64,000 bases of DNA. Source: Mycolicibacterium chubuense NBB4 (GTDB lineage Bacteria; Actinomycetota; Actinomycetes; Mycobacteriales; Mycobacteriaceae). This document shows positions 46,625-55,733 of the stretch, piece after piece. The notes below the pieces were generated by a model, which searched no databases, had not been told where the DNA came from, and worked only from the letters and a program-made list of their open reading frames with translations. A program made the position numbers and the translations under genes. The first letter of the stretch is position 1, and the number at the start of each line of letters is the position of its first letter. The stretch covers positions 1,426,001 to 1,490,000 of the forward strand of contig NC_018027.1 in the NCBI RefSeq assembly GCF_000266905.1. Reading direction: 5' to 3'.

Positions 46625-47134
46625 TCAGCTGATTCGAGTGAGTTTGAATGGCAGCGAAATCAGCAGTGGTTTGCTGACGCCGCAGGCGCCGCTGGGCCCG
46701 AGGGTTTCGTCGAGGCCGGCGAAGAGGTCGGACTGGCTGTTGTCGGCCTGGCCGGTGTGGGCGTCGACAGCGTAGAAGCGGTAGTGCTGCAGCCCGTCGG
46801 CGGCGCTTCCATCAGGACACGGTTCCCAGCGGGGGACGGGGTGTTTGATGTTCCACAGGCCAGACATTTTGTAGATCGGTGCGCTCCAGCCTTGGTCACT
46901 GGTGACCGTTCCGGTGCAGTCAGTGGGGTTCGAGCAGGTGGAGGTGATCGTCCACGTGGCGATGACCGTTTGTTCGTCGTAGAACATTTCGTTGCTCTTG
47001 GCGAAGTCGCCGTTGGATTGCGCGCGAAACGTGCCGTTGAGAGATCCTTTCAGTTCGGGAGGCTCAGCGGCGGCCGAGGCGCTACTGACGAACAGGAGCA
47101 CCGCGGCTGCGAGGGCGAATTGGCCGATATTCAC
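46625..47134 (-). CDS. Secreted protein of unknown function downstream of mceF
   Basis: 169 aa with an N-terminal signal peptide (1-22, cleavage after SASAAA) and a mature domain with two Cys pairs (TSTCSNPTDC and EPCPDGS..GAC). The beta-rich pattern TVIATWTITSTC, GWSAPIYKMSGLWNI and LQHYRFYAVDAHTG is typical of small exported mycobacterial proteins often found near mce loci; no enzyme motif. It begins 46 bp after the mceF stop on the same strand, so it is probably the last gene of the mce transcript. Confidence 0.7.
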   Translation of the reverse strand: MNIGQFALAAAVLLFVSSASAAAEPPELKGSLNGTFRAQSNGDFAKSNEMFYDEQTVIATWTITSTCSNPTDCTGTVTSDQGWSAPIYKMSGLWNIKHPVPRWEPCPDGSAADGLQHYRFYAVDAHTGQADNSQSDLFAGLDETLGPSGACGVSKPLLISLPFKLTRIS

Positions 47135-47180
47135 GATGTCTCCTTCGGTGCGCGATGGGTTGGCTTGTCGCGCGGTGGTA

Positions 47181-48740
47181 CTAGTGCGGTAGGAGGTCGG
47201 TCCACGCTGAGGGCGGTGATTTGTGGGCGAGATCCGCTTGCGTATAGAGCTTTCCGTCGCCGCCGAGGTAGTTGCCGGTGCGTGGATTGTATTGAGTGAC
47301 AGCTACTCTGGATGGGAGCACGCCCGAGTGGAACGCGCTGGGCGCGGCGGACGGTGGTCCCGGGAGCGGGGTTGGAGCCTGGATGGCTTTCGGCGGTGTC
47401 GCGGACGGCGTCGCCCCGGGTGGGGGGAGTGTTCCCTCCGGGGGTGCATAGATGTTGTTGTCGCGGGAGACGCGCGTGTCGGGAGGAACGCCCTGGGCGA
47501 TGAGGTTGGGGTCGAAGGGGGAGGGGCCCAGGATGTGCGGACGTACGGCCAGGGGTTGGAAGCCGCGGGGATCGTCGCAGAGTTCTACGGTGGGCGCGCG
47601 TTTTCCGGGATGGCCCATGCACGGGTAGTTGCGCGCACCGCGCACGGTGCTCGGCGAATCCTGAGGTAGCTTGCAGTACAGCCCGTCGGGGGTGTCGATT
47701 TCGCTGGTGTCGGCGGGAGAGCGCCATTGCGAAGGTGGCAGGAAGCCGACGGTGCAGGGGTTGGGATCGCCTGCGGTGATGGCGAATTCACCGCCGGTGG
47801 GGATTCCGGTGGCGTTGTTGCGGGGCATGGCGGCTTGGATGGTCGTGACGAATGGCGGGAGAAGGACGAGGACCTGCTCGAGTGAGGGGTTATAGGTCAC
47901 GCCGATCTGTCCGATGGTGGTGAGGTTGGCCAGTAGCACTGGAAGTGTGGGTTTGAGTTGGGTCAGCAGTGCCGTGACCTCGTCGGCGGCGCCGGGGCCG
48001 GCGGCCAGGAGCTTGCGGATCTGGGGATCGTTGTCGACGACTTGGGTGGTGACGCCGGCCACGCTGTGGGCCCAGGTCCGGAGTGAGTCGGCGGCGGCGG
48101 CTTGTCCGTCGAGCAGTGGTGCGCTGTCGTCGACGAGAGCCTGAGTGCGATCGCCGACATCGTTGAGGTCGTGGGCGAGGTGGGACGTGGAGTCGGCGAG
48201 CGATCCGAGGTCGAAGCCCGCCCCGCCCAGGCCGGTGAAGGTGTCGTCAAGCAGCGCGTTGAGTTTGTCTTTCGGGATGCTGCTCAGCAGAGCGCTGGCC
48301 TGGTCGAGGACGGGCCCGACTTGTTGGGGAACGGTGGTGTCGGTCATCGCGACGATCGAACCGTCACGCAGGTAAGGGCCGCTGTCGGTATGGGGGACCA
48401 AGTCGACATACTGTTCACCGACGGCGGAGATGCTGTGCACCTCGGCGGTCAGCGCGGCGGGAATCCGCGCCGAACCTTGTAGCGACAGCACAGCTTTGGT
48501 GTGCGTGGGAGGCCCGGGGTCGAGAAGCACGTCGCTTACCTTGCCGATCTGCACGCCACGGTAGGTGACGTTCGCGAAGCGGTAAAGACCACCGCTGTTG
48601 GGCAATTCGATGGTGACCGACATACGTCCGATGCCGAGCAGAGTGGGTAGTTGCAGGTAGTTGAGCACCATCACCGTGACACCGACGACGGATGCCAAGG
48701 AGAAGACCACGAGCTGGATACGGACGAATCGGGTCAACAT
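47181..48740 (-). CDS. mceF: Mce-family protein, F-type
   Basis: 519 aa. N-terminal membrane anchor (about 8-30), MlaD/MCE domain (about 38-120, IELPNSGGLYRFANVTYRGVQIGKV and the VGEQYVDLVP strand), a long helical segment (about 130-290) and a Pro-rich, disordered C-terminus (about 400-465). Mce proteins assemble as a hetero-hexamer that moves lipids or sterols through the envelope. Start ATGA overlap with mceE. Last of the six mce genes. Confidence 0.9.
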   Translation of the reverse strand: MLTRFVRIQLVVFSLASVVGVTVMVLNYLQLPTLLGIGRMSVTIELPNSGGLYRFANVTYRGVQIGKVSDVLLDPGPPTHTKAVLSLQGSARIPAALTAEVHSISAVGEQYVDLVPHTDSGPYLRDGSIVAMTDTTVPQQVGPVLDQASALLSSIPKDKLNALLDDTFTGLGGAGFDLGSLADSTSHLAHDLNDVGDRTQALVDDSAPLLDGQAAAADSLRTWAHSVAGVTTQVVDNDPQIRKLLAAGPGAADEVTALLTQLKPTLPVLLANLTTIGQIGVTYNPSLEQVLVLLPPFVTTIQAAMPRNNATGIPTGGEFAITAGDPNPCTVGFLPPSQWRSPADTSEIDTPDGLYCKLPQDSPSTVRGARNYPCMGHPGKRAPTVELCDDPRGFQPLAVRPHILGPSPFDPNLIAQGVPPDTRVSRDNNIYAPPEGTLPPPGATPSATPPKAIQAPTPLPGPPSAAPSAFHSGVLPSRVAVTQYNPRTGNYLGGDGKLYTQADLAHKSPPSAWTDLLPH

Positions 48741-49927
48741 CAGCGACCACCCGCTGGCTGGGCTGGCGGCGCCGCGGGTGGCGGGGCCTGACCTGCGCTC
48801 GGAGTGCCTGGCGGCAGGGTTTTGGTCAGCGGTGCGTGGAGGGGGTCGTAGGTGTATTGCAGATAGTAGGGATCGCCGGGGGCGGGGATGAGGTCGGCGT
48901 TGATGTCACCGAAGCGGGTGCCGCGGAAGATGGTGCGTTTGAGTCGGGAGTAGGTGAGGTCGACGACCGCGTAGAGGTTGAGGTAGTCCCCGCGCACACC
49001 CCGGTCGATGACGTTCTGCGGGAACGGGAATGTCGGTGCCAGCGCGAGTGCGGCATCGAGTTTGGGGCCGACGTCGGCGAGCGCTTTGAGAGTCGGCTGC
49101 AGGTTGTGCAGGTTGGTGACGAGATCGCTGTGGCTGTCGTTGATGAGCCGAGTGGTGACGTCGCTGAAGGTGCCCAGTTTGGTCAGGGCCTCGGTCAGGC
49201 GCGGACGCTCCCGGTCGAGCACATCGAGGGCCGGCGGGATGTCGCGCAGTGCGGTGGTGATGGTGTCGGTCTGCCCGGCCAGGGTGCCGGTGAGTCGGTC
49301 GAGGTTGTCGATGGCGGCGGTGATGTTGTCGCGTTGGCGGTCCAGCGCGCCGATGAAAGAGTCGAGACGGGTGAGCAAGTCTCGGATTTGGTTCTCATGG
49401 CCGTGTAGGGCGGCAGTGGTGTTGTGGATGATGTCGCCGATCTGCGTGACGCCGCCGGAGTTGATCAGCAGCGACAGCGCCGACAGGGTCTGCTCGGTCG
49501 ACGGGTAGGTGGATGCCCGGTTGAGGGTGATGGTGGACCCGGGTTCGAGCCTGCCGGTGGGGGTTTGGCCGGCGGGTGGGTCCAGGGCGAGGTGCATCGA
49601 GCCCAGCAGACTGGTTTGTCCGACGGTGGCGACGGCGTTGGCCGGCACGACAACACCGGGTGTGATCGTGACATCGACATCGGCGTGCCAGTTGTCGACG
49701 GTCATCGTCGAGACGCTGCCGACCACGACGTCATTGACGAGCACGGGCGCGTTGGATTCCAGGGTGCCGACATTGCCGATCTGCACGTGATAGATCGTGG
49801 CGCCGGGACCTCGGCCGGGAGTTCCAGGCAGCGGCAGGGTCGTCACGCCACCGAAGGCGCATCCAGCAGCGGTCAGGGTGACGGTGGCCAAGGACAGCGT
49901 GCGCCAGAGGCGGGTCGAGGCGGTCAT
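48740..49927 (-). CDS. mceE: Mce-family lipoprotein, E-type (LprK-like)
   Basis: 395 aa from the ATG at 49927. Signal with lipobox TAAGC (Cys at about 23), then the MCE domain (YHVQIGNVGTLESNAPVLVNDVVVGSV and SLLGSMHLALDP) and a helical coiled-coil-like part with repeated leucines (about 130-270). The E-type subunit is the usual lipoprotein of an mce operon. The C-terminus is Pro/Ala-rich. Coupled to mceD by an ATGA overlap. An upstream open extension covers mceD and is rejected. Confidence 0.9.
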   Translation of the reverse strand: MTASTRLWRTLSLATVTLTAAGCAFGGVTTLPLPGTPGRGPGATIYHVQIGNVGTLESNAPVLVNDVVVGSVSTMTVDNWHADVDVTITPGVVVPANAVATVGQTSLLGSMHLALDPPAGQTPTGRLEPGSTITLNRASTYPSTEQTLSALSLLINSGGVTQIGDIIHNTTAALHGHENQIRDLLTRLDSFIGALDRQRDNITAAIDNLDRLTGTLAGQTDTITTALRDIPPALDVLDRERPRLTEALTKLGTFSDVTTRLINDSHSDLVTNLHNLQPTLKALADVGPKLDAALALAPTFPFPQNVIDRGVRGDYLNLYAVVDLTYSRLKRTIFRGTRFGDINADLIPAPGDPYYLQYTYDPLHAPLTKTLPPGTPSAGQAPPPAAPPAQPAGGR

Positions 49928-51297
49928 CCGGGCTGCCCCGGAGTGGTCGGAGGCGTTGCATTGCTTGGGCTTTCGGCAGGCAACAGCGGTTGGGGTGACG
50001 AAGGGGGTGCGGGTGCTGGTCCCGGTGGTGGGCCGCTTGGAAGCAGCAACGATGGTAGCGAGGTGGCTGTGGCCGGCGGGTATGCCGACAAGGCAGGCGG
50101 TTGCTCGGGGGCGGTGGGGGTGGGTCCGGTGCCGCCGGGGGCGAGTTTGGGCTCGGTGTAGATCATCCTGTCGGGTGCATATGACGGAGCCAGGAACGGG
50201 TTGATCGGGAAAGGCAGACCGTTGAAGTTCAGCAGGTCCAATCCCGGTCCGAGGTACTGGGCGCACAGTTTCGCTGTCTCTGACGCGGTCGCGTTCTCCA
50301 CGGCGCCGATCGCTCCGCAGATGAATTGCACGGGGTTGGAGAAGTTGGTCAGCACGAAGGACCCGTTGACATCGCCGGAGTCGGGGTTCCAGATGTTGTA
50401 GGCGTTGCCGATGGCGTTGGGTGCGACGTGGAGGACGTTCTCGAGGTCGGTGCGGTGATTGACGAGGTTCTGGGTAACGTTGGCCAGCCGCTGAACCTGT
50501 TCGGAGGTTTGATTGCGACTGCCGGCGATGAAGCGTTGCACCTCAACGACTGCTGAGGACAGGTTGGTCACGGCGGCGTCGAGGTCGGAGCGACTCTCGT
50601 CGAGGACGCTGGTCAGCGTCGCGAAACGGTCCTGGAACTGCACGATCTGGGTGTTGCTGTCGCGCAGCGCGGTGACGAAGGTCTGCAGGCTGCCGATGAT
50701 GTCGACAATGTTGCCGCTGCCTTCGGCCAGAACCCTTGCGACACCGGAAAGTTGGGCGATGACCTCGCGCAGCTTGGGGCCGTTGGCGTCGAGTGCGGTG
50801 GCGGCGCTGTTGATGAATCGCGAGATCGAGGGCGGAGCGTCAGGGCGCGGTCCCAGGTCGGTGGCCAGACGCATCAGTTGGTCTTTGACCTGGTCCCATT
50901 CCACCGGCACCGCGGTGCGCTCAAGAGGGATCTGCCCGCCGTCGGCCATGAGGGGGCCGTCGCCAGGGGTGTAGGGCGGGGTCAGTTCGACGTAGCGGGC
51001 GGCGACGAGGTTCTGCGAGACGATGACGGCCTGTGCGCTGGCCGGGATGGGGATGTCGCGGTCCACGTTCAGGGTCATCTTGGTGCGGGTGCCTTCAGCC
51101 TCGATGGCGTCGATGTGCCCGACCGTGACACCGGCGACCTGAACGCTGTCGCCGGGATAGATGGCGATCGCTTTGGTGAAATACGCGGTGAGGGTGTGCG
51201 GGCCGAAGAAGGCCTTGTGGACCACAACAGCGACGCCACCCACGAGGGCCACGGTCAGAGCGAGCACGGCCACGATGAGGAGTCTGCGTCGGGTCAT
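49924..51297 (-). CDS. mceD: Mce-family protein, D-type
   Basis: 457 aa. Anchor helix (about 5-28), MCE domain (IYPGDSVQVAGVTVGHIDAIE and AARYVELTPPYTPG), a helical region, then GLPFPINPFLAPSYAPDRMIY, and a very Pro/Ser-rich tail (about 385-457). The ATG overlaps the mceC stop (4 bases). It is the fourth subunit of the predicted hexamer, and the Pro-rich tail is longer than in the other subunits. Confidence 0.9.
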   Translation of the reverse strand: MTRRRLLIVAVLALTVALVGGVAVVVHKAFFGPHTLTAYFTKAIAIYPGDSVQVAGVTVGHIDAIEAEGTRTKMTLNVDRDIPIPASAQAVIVSQNLVAARYVELTPPYTPGDGPLMADGGQIPLERTAVPVEWDQVKDQLMRLATDLGPRPDAPPSISRFINSAATALDANGPKLREVIAQLSGVARVLAEGSGNIVDIIGSLQTFVTALRDSNTQIVQFQDRFATLTSVLDESRSDLDAAVTNLSSAVVEVQRFIAGSRNQTSEQVQRLANVTQNLVNHRTDLENVLHVAPNAIGNAYNIWNPDSGDVNGSFVLTNFSNPVQFICGAIGAVENATASETAKLCAQYLGPGLDLLNFNGLPFPINPFLAPSYAPDRMIYTEPKLAPGGTGPTPTAPEQPPALSAYPPATATSLPSLLLPSGPPPGPAPAPPSSPQPLLPAESPSNATPPTTPGQPG

Positions 51298-52388
51298 CGT
51301 GGCGGCAGATCTCCGGGCTGGGGGATCCCGTTGTATGGGAACGGGATCTCCGCTCGCGGCCCGGTATTGTCGGGTGGTTGCCCCTTATTGGTCCCGCGCC
51401 GGAAACCGAACGCGTAGTCGAGGAAGGGTTGCAGAACCTCCGGCAGGGCGAGGTTGGGAATGTAGGCGTTGTAATACCAGCCGTTGGCGACCGTCTCGCC
51501 CTGAGTGACTTCGTATTTCGCCAGTCCAGGCAGTGCCTTGGCGATGTTGTCGCGGTTCTTCTCCAGCATGGCAGTCACCGAGTTCAGCTTCTCCAAGGTG
51601 GGGGCGAGTTCTTTCTCGTTGTCGGCGACAAGTCCCGAGACCTCTTGGGCGACAGCGGAGGTGTTGGCCAGCAGATCGACGATCGCCTGGCGGCGTTCGC
51701 TCAGCACGCCCACGAGATCATTGGCGTTGAGGATGAGCGCGTTGAGTGCTTGGCTGCGGTTCGCCAGGACACCGGTGACCGTGCTGGTGTGACGCAGCAG
51801 ATCGGCCAGTGTCTCGTCGCGGCTGTTGATCGACCGGGACAGCCGCGCCACGGCGTCGAACGCCGGACCGAGCTGCGGAGCGATCTGATCGAGTGTCGCC
51901 GACAGCGTGTCCAGCGACTGGTTGAGGGCGGAGGTGTCGGTACCGGCGGTGTTGGTGGTGAGCTCACCGATGGCGTCGGTCAGCGAGTACGGCGATCCGG
52001 TGCGCGACACCGGGATCGTCGAATTGGGACGCAGCGTCGAGGTGCCCTTGGACTCGAGTGTCATCACCCGTTGGCCTAGTAGGGATCCGGTGCGGATGTG
52101 GGCGGTGGTCTCCGAACCCAACGGCACATTTCCCTTCACGGTGAACGTCACCAGCGCTTTGCCGGCCTGCAGCACAATGTCGGAGACCGAGCCGACGGTC
52201 ACACCAGAGACCTTGACGTCGTTGCCGGGAATCAGGCCGCCGGCATGGGTGAACTGCGCCTGGTAGCGCACGCTGGTCGCCCAGGTGAGTAGGCGTTCGG
52301 GGTCGAGCCCGACGACGATCGTCAAGACTGCGACGACCACTCCGATGATTCCTGCGCGAATAAGTTGCGAGCCGCGGTATTTCAGCAT
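51294..52388 (-). CDS. mceC: Mce-family protein, C-type
   Basis: 364 aa from the ATG at 52388. Anchor helix (about 10-28), MCE domain (LIPGNDVKVSGVTVGSVSDIVLQAGKAL and LLGQRVMTLES), a long heptad-like helical region (about 125-295) and a short tail ending PPR. The start overlaps the mceB stop (ATGA). A longer frame with an upstream ATG at 52427 overlaps mceB and lacks conservation. Confidence 0.9.
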   Translation of the reverse strand: MLKYRGSQLIRAGIIGVVVAVLTIVVGLDPERLLTWATSVRYQAQFTHAGGLIPGNDVKVSGVTVGSVSDIVLQAGKALVTFTVKGNVPLGSETTAHIRTGSLLGQRVMTLESKGTSTLRPNSTIPVSRTGSPYSLTDAIGELTTNTAGTDTSALNQSLDTLSATLDQIAPQLGPAFDAVARLSRSINSRDETLADLLRHTSTVTGVLANRSQALNALILNANDLVGVLSERRQAIVDLLANTSAVAQEVSGLVADNEKELAPTLEKLNSVTAMLEKNRDNIAKALPGLAKYEVTQGETVANGWYYNAYIPNLALPEVLQPFLDYAFGFRRGTNKGQPPDNTGPRAEIPFPYNGIPQPGDLPPR

Positions 52389-53413
52389 CAGGGTTCTGCG
52401 CACCTCCCTGTGTCCTGCTTGATCCATGGGAAGACGACGGTGCGGCCTTGCAGGTCGCTGGCGCGGAATTGGACGGCGCAGATGTAGTAGTTGATGAAGC
52501 TGCCGTAGGCGCCAAGGCGGACCAGCTTGCGGTAGTTGTTGGGTGCTTTCTGCAGGGCGGTGTCGATGAGCTCGTTGTCGTTGTCGAGGAGGGGTGCCAG
52601 ACGGCTGAGTTGGTCGACGGTGCCCTTGAGGGGTGGGCGGGCCTGGGTGAGCAGGTCGCCGACCGAGGCGGTGCCGGTGTCCAGTTTGTCGATGGCGGTG
52701 GCAATAGGGTCGCGGTCGGCGGCCAGGCCGCCGACGAGGTTGCGCAGTTTGTCGATGGTCGCGGAGAAGCGGGGACCGTCATCGGCCAGGGTGGCGGCGA
52801 CGGTGTTGAGATTGTCGATAAGGCGCTCGACGGCGCCGTGGCGGTCGGCGATGGCGGTGGAGAACGACGAGGTTTTCGACAGCAGTGACTCCAATGTGCC
52901 GCCTTGTCCCTGGAAGATCTGGATCAGCGAGGAGGTCAAAGCGTTGACGTCTTGCGGGTTCAATCCGCGGATCACCGGTTTGAGGCCGCCGAGCAGCAGG
53001 TCGAGATCCAGCGCGGGCTGGGTGCGTTCGCGCGGAATCAGCGATCCTGCAGGCAGCAGTTGGGTGGACCCAGGCGAGTCCAGCAGCTCCAGATAGCGGT
53101 CGCCGACGAGGTTGAGGTAGCGCACTGCGACCTTGGTGGCCGTGGTGAGCACCACCTTGCGGTCGGCGTCGAATTTGATCATCACGGTCTTGTCAGGCTG
53201 GAGCGCAATTTTCTTCACCGTGCCGACGCGGATGCCGGACACGCGCACGGTGTCGCCTTCTTTGATGCTGGATGAGTCGGTGAACACCGCCGAGTAGGTG
53301 TTGGTAGAGCCGCCGCGGAACTCGCTGAAGATCAGGAACAACCCCGCGGTCAGCAGCAGCATGATCGCGGCGAAGGTCGAAAATTTGAGCAATGTGCCCG
53401 TCGATCGGGTCAT
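52388..53413 (-). CDS. mceB: Mce-family protein, B-type
   Basis: 341 aa. Anchor helix (about 9-30), MCE domain (IKEGDTVRVSGIRVGTVKKIALQPDKTV and NLVGDRYLELLDSPG), helical segment (about 135-280) and a Cys-containing C-terminus (YYICAVQF, DTGRCAEP). It starts with ATG overlapping the mceA stop (4 bases). Confidence 0.9.
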   Translation of the reverse strand: MTRSTGTLLKFSTFAAIMLLLTAGLFLIFSEFRGGSTNTYSAVFTDSSSIKEGDTVRVSGIRVGTVKKIALQPDKTVMIKFDADRKVVLTTATKVAVRYLNLVGDRYLELLDSPGSTQLLPAGSLIPRERTQPALDLDLLLGGLKPVIRGLNPQDVNALTSSLIQIFQGQGGTLESLLSKTSSFSTAIADRHGAVERLIDNLNTVAATLADDGPRFSATIDKLRNLVGGLAADRDPIATAIDKLDTGTASVGDLLTQARPPLKGTVDQLSRLAPLLDNDNELIDTALQKAPNNYRKLVRLGAYGSFINYYICAVQFRASDLQGRTVVFPWIKQDTGRCAEP

Positions 53414-54642
53414 CCGGGTTGCCCGATCTGGGCGGTGTTGCGCGGTGGGCCGTCGAGCGGTCCGAACCAGAGTTGTTTGAGGCCGTCGGAATTCAAGATG
53501 ATTCCCTTGTGGTTGCCATAGCGGGTCGGGTCCGCGCCGATGTCACCCACAACGAATTTGGGCCGGTATTGGAACGGCATGTTCGGAAGACCGATGTCGG
53601 CGCAGTGTGGCCCGCCAGTCGCAGCGACCTTCGGCAAGTTCGTCGGGTAGCGGTAGCGTTCCATACCGAAAGAGAACCCCAGGCTGGCCACCACACCGGG
53701 CACCGGCGATGGCGGGCTTTCGGTGACGGGGATGAAACCTGCCAGTCCGCACTGGATCCCCTCGTGGTAGCGATTGGTCAGATCCGTCGTCGGCACCAGC
53801 AGATGCAGGACATCGGTCAACGGCTGCCGATTGGCGCCGACGACGTCGGTGCCTACGTCGGCAAGACCAATCGCCGACATGAGTGCTGTGTCCAGATCGC
53901 TCTGCCGGTCGACCAGAGTCCTGCTGATCCGCGTTGTATTGGAGACAGTGGTCAGCAGATCTGGGGCTGCGTCGGCGTAGGCACTCACGACGGAAGGCGC
54001 CGCGGTGAATTCGTGCTCGAGGGTGGGCAGGCTGGGTTCGAGGCGGGCGAGGAACGCATCGAGGTCGACGAACGCCTGCCCGATCTTTTCACCGCGGCCG
54101 TTGAGCGCGGTCGAGATCGCGGCCAGCGTGGCGTTCAGTTTTCCGGGTTCGATCGACGACAGCAGCGAGGTCAGCTTCTGGAACAAGGTGTTGATCTCGA
54201 CCGTGACCTGCCGGGCGGCCAGGGTTTGTCCGGACCGGAGTGGCTGCGACGACGGCGTCGCGGGCAGGACGAATTGAACGTATTTGGCGCCGAACACCGT
54301 CGTCGACGAGATGTCGACAGCGACATTGTCGGGGATCAGCGCAAGTTGGTGCGGGTCGATCGCCAGATGCAGCGCGGCTTGGCCGTCGCCGCGGGCCTCG
54401 ATCGACGCGACGCGCCCGACTTCCACCCCGAGCAATTTGACCTTCGCGTCGGGATCCATCACCAGGCCGGCACGGGGAGACAGCACCGTCACCGGGATGG
54501 TGGCGGTGAACGCGCCACGGAACAAACCCACACACAGCGCGATGACCAATGCGAATGCCACGGCGGCGAGCAATCCTGCCAGCGGCTTGACTGCCTCCGG
54601 AGGGATCTGCACCGGTGTGCGGGATGCCTTGTGCGCGGCCAA
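53410..54642 (-). CDS. mceA: Mce-family protein, A-type (start uncertain)
   Basis: 410 aa if it starts at the TTG at 54642. Anchor helix (about 22-42), MCE domain (MDPDAKVKLLGVEVGRVASIEARGDG and FGAKYVQFVLPAT), helical region, and a C-terminal part with RYRYPTNLP and PHCADIGLPNMPFQYRPKFVVGD. First of six coupled genes. A stop codon lies just upstream in frame, so the start must be this TTG or a later GTG; the ribosome binding site is weak. No yrbE permease genes precede it. Confidence 0.88.
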   Translation of the reverse strand: MAAHKASRTPVQIPPEAVKPLAGLLAAVAFALVIALCVGLFRGAFTATIPVTVLSPRAGLVMDPDAKVKLLGVEVGRVASIEARGDGQAALHLAIDPHQLALIPDNVAVDISSTTVFGAKYVQFVLPATPSSQPLRSGQTLAARQVTVEINTLFQKLTSLLSSIEPGKLNATLAAISTALNGRGEKIGQAFVDLDAFLARLEPSLPTLEHEFTAAPSVVSAYADAAPDLLTTVSNTTRISRTLVDRQSDLDTALMSAIGLADVGTDVVGANRQPLTDVLHLLVPTTDLTNRYHEGIQCGLAGFIPVTESPPSPVPGVVASLGFSFGMERYRYPTNLPKVAATGGPHCADIGLPNMPFQYRPKFVVGDIGADPTRYGNHKGIILNSDGLKQLWFGPLDGPPRNTAQIGQPG

Positions 54643-54891
54643 CGCTCAGTTCCGACCCTGATGACCCAAGCATCCAACAGTCGAACGCACCGGCTCAGCT
54701 TGGAATTGCCACAGGCAGTCGGTCAACGCGACAGGAACAAGATGACAACCGCAATCCCGAACCTGAACGACTGCGACGGGAGTCACACTTTCCCGACCAG
54801 CGACGACGAATGAGAATAATTCCGCCAAATGTCTCACCACGCAAAAGCGGATCTGGGGAGGGCGTCGTGGCCCGCGGCGGTGGCTCCTTCG
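54643..54891 (-). promoter_or_regulatory. Leader/promoter region of the mce operon
   Basis: A 249-bp gap between the tetR end and mceA, without a supportable gene. It contains GAGAAT (54812-54817), the half-site of the palindrome upstream of the TetR gene at 55484-55500, so the TetR may control mce. The spot could also hold a fortuitous match. Confidence 0.35.
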
Positions 54892-55443
54892 TCACCGGGA
54901 TGCAGAGAAGCAGGGGCCGATGAATCGGGCAGCGATCTCGCGCTCGGTGTCGCGATTTTTGACCGGCCAGTACCACAACGCCAGCGTCGCGCGAAGGAGC
55001 CATTGCGCCGCCAGGGGATCGGACCGGCCGATCATCTGCTCAGCAAGAGTGGCGACGAGGGGGGAGGACGTCAGCCATCCACTGTCGTCACCGGGACGGA
55101 TGGCACCCATCATCAACGGTCCCAATGGTTCAGCCCGAATGTGGTCGAGCGCGACGAGGATGGCGGTGACCACACGGTCGGGTCCCTCGAGATCCGCGAT
55201 GGCCTCCTTGACATGCTCCACGATGCGCACCGACATCTGATGCATCACGCCCTCCATGATCGCCGCCTTGCCGCCGACGTTGCGATAGATGGTCGCCGGT
55301 GAGCAGTGCACCTTGGCCGCCAGCGCGTCTATCGTGAACGCCTCGAACCCGTGTCGGGACACCAGCTCCGCCGCTGCGGCATGAATGCGTTCGACCGCTT
55401 GGGTGCGGCGGTCCGCTCCCACCAGCCAGTCCTGTCGAGTCAC
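54892..55443 (-). CDS. TetR-family regulator upstream of the mce operon
   Basis: 183 aa. HTH: AAAELVSRHGFEAFTIDALAAKVHCSPATIYRNVGGKAAI (about 22-62); the ligand domain is short. Same strand as mceA and just upstream, and divergent from the HSL-type esterase gene, so it could control both. Its own promoter region carries a palindrome at 55484-55500. The ligand is unknown, plausibly a lipid or sterol. Confidence 0.85.
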   Translation of the reverse strand: MTRQDWLVGADRRTQAVERIHAAAAELVSRHGFEAFTIDALAAKVHCSPATIYRNVGGKAAIMEGVMHQMSVRIVEHVKEAIADLEGPDRVVTAILVALDHIRAEPLGPLMMGAIRPGDDSGWLTSSPLVATLAEQMIGRSDPLAAQWLLRATLALWYWPVKNRDTEREIAARFIGPCFSASR

Positions 55444-55483
55444 GACACTCTCTCCCTTCGCGACGACGCCCCGTCAGATCCGG

Positions 55484-55500
55484 ATTCTCGTCATGAGAAT
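55484..55500. promoter_or_regulatory. Palindrome, probable TetR operator
   Basis: ATTCTC-GTCAT-GAGAAT: 6-bp perfect arms with a 5-bp spacer, about 40 bp before the tetR start in the divergent tetR-esterase gap (55444-55733). It is a natural site for autoregulation. The rest of the gap shows no other gene. Confidence 0.6.
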
Positions 55501-55733
55501 TTTTCGCGATGGATTCGCACCATAGTGCGAGTTCCCGCCACCTCCAAGAAAATCGGCGCCCTGCGGAGGTGCCCTATCCGGTTCTCACATTTCTGGCCAC
55601 TCATTGACGGGGCCGGGCGCCGGCCGTCAGCCTGGTTTCATGGTGACGTCCGGCAACCCCGCCGGGCCGGCGTGGGGGCCACAGCACGGCGCGCGCCGGG
55701 GTCGCCCCCGTCCGGAAGCAAACCTAGGCCGCG

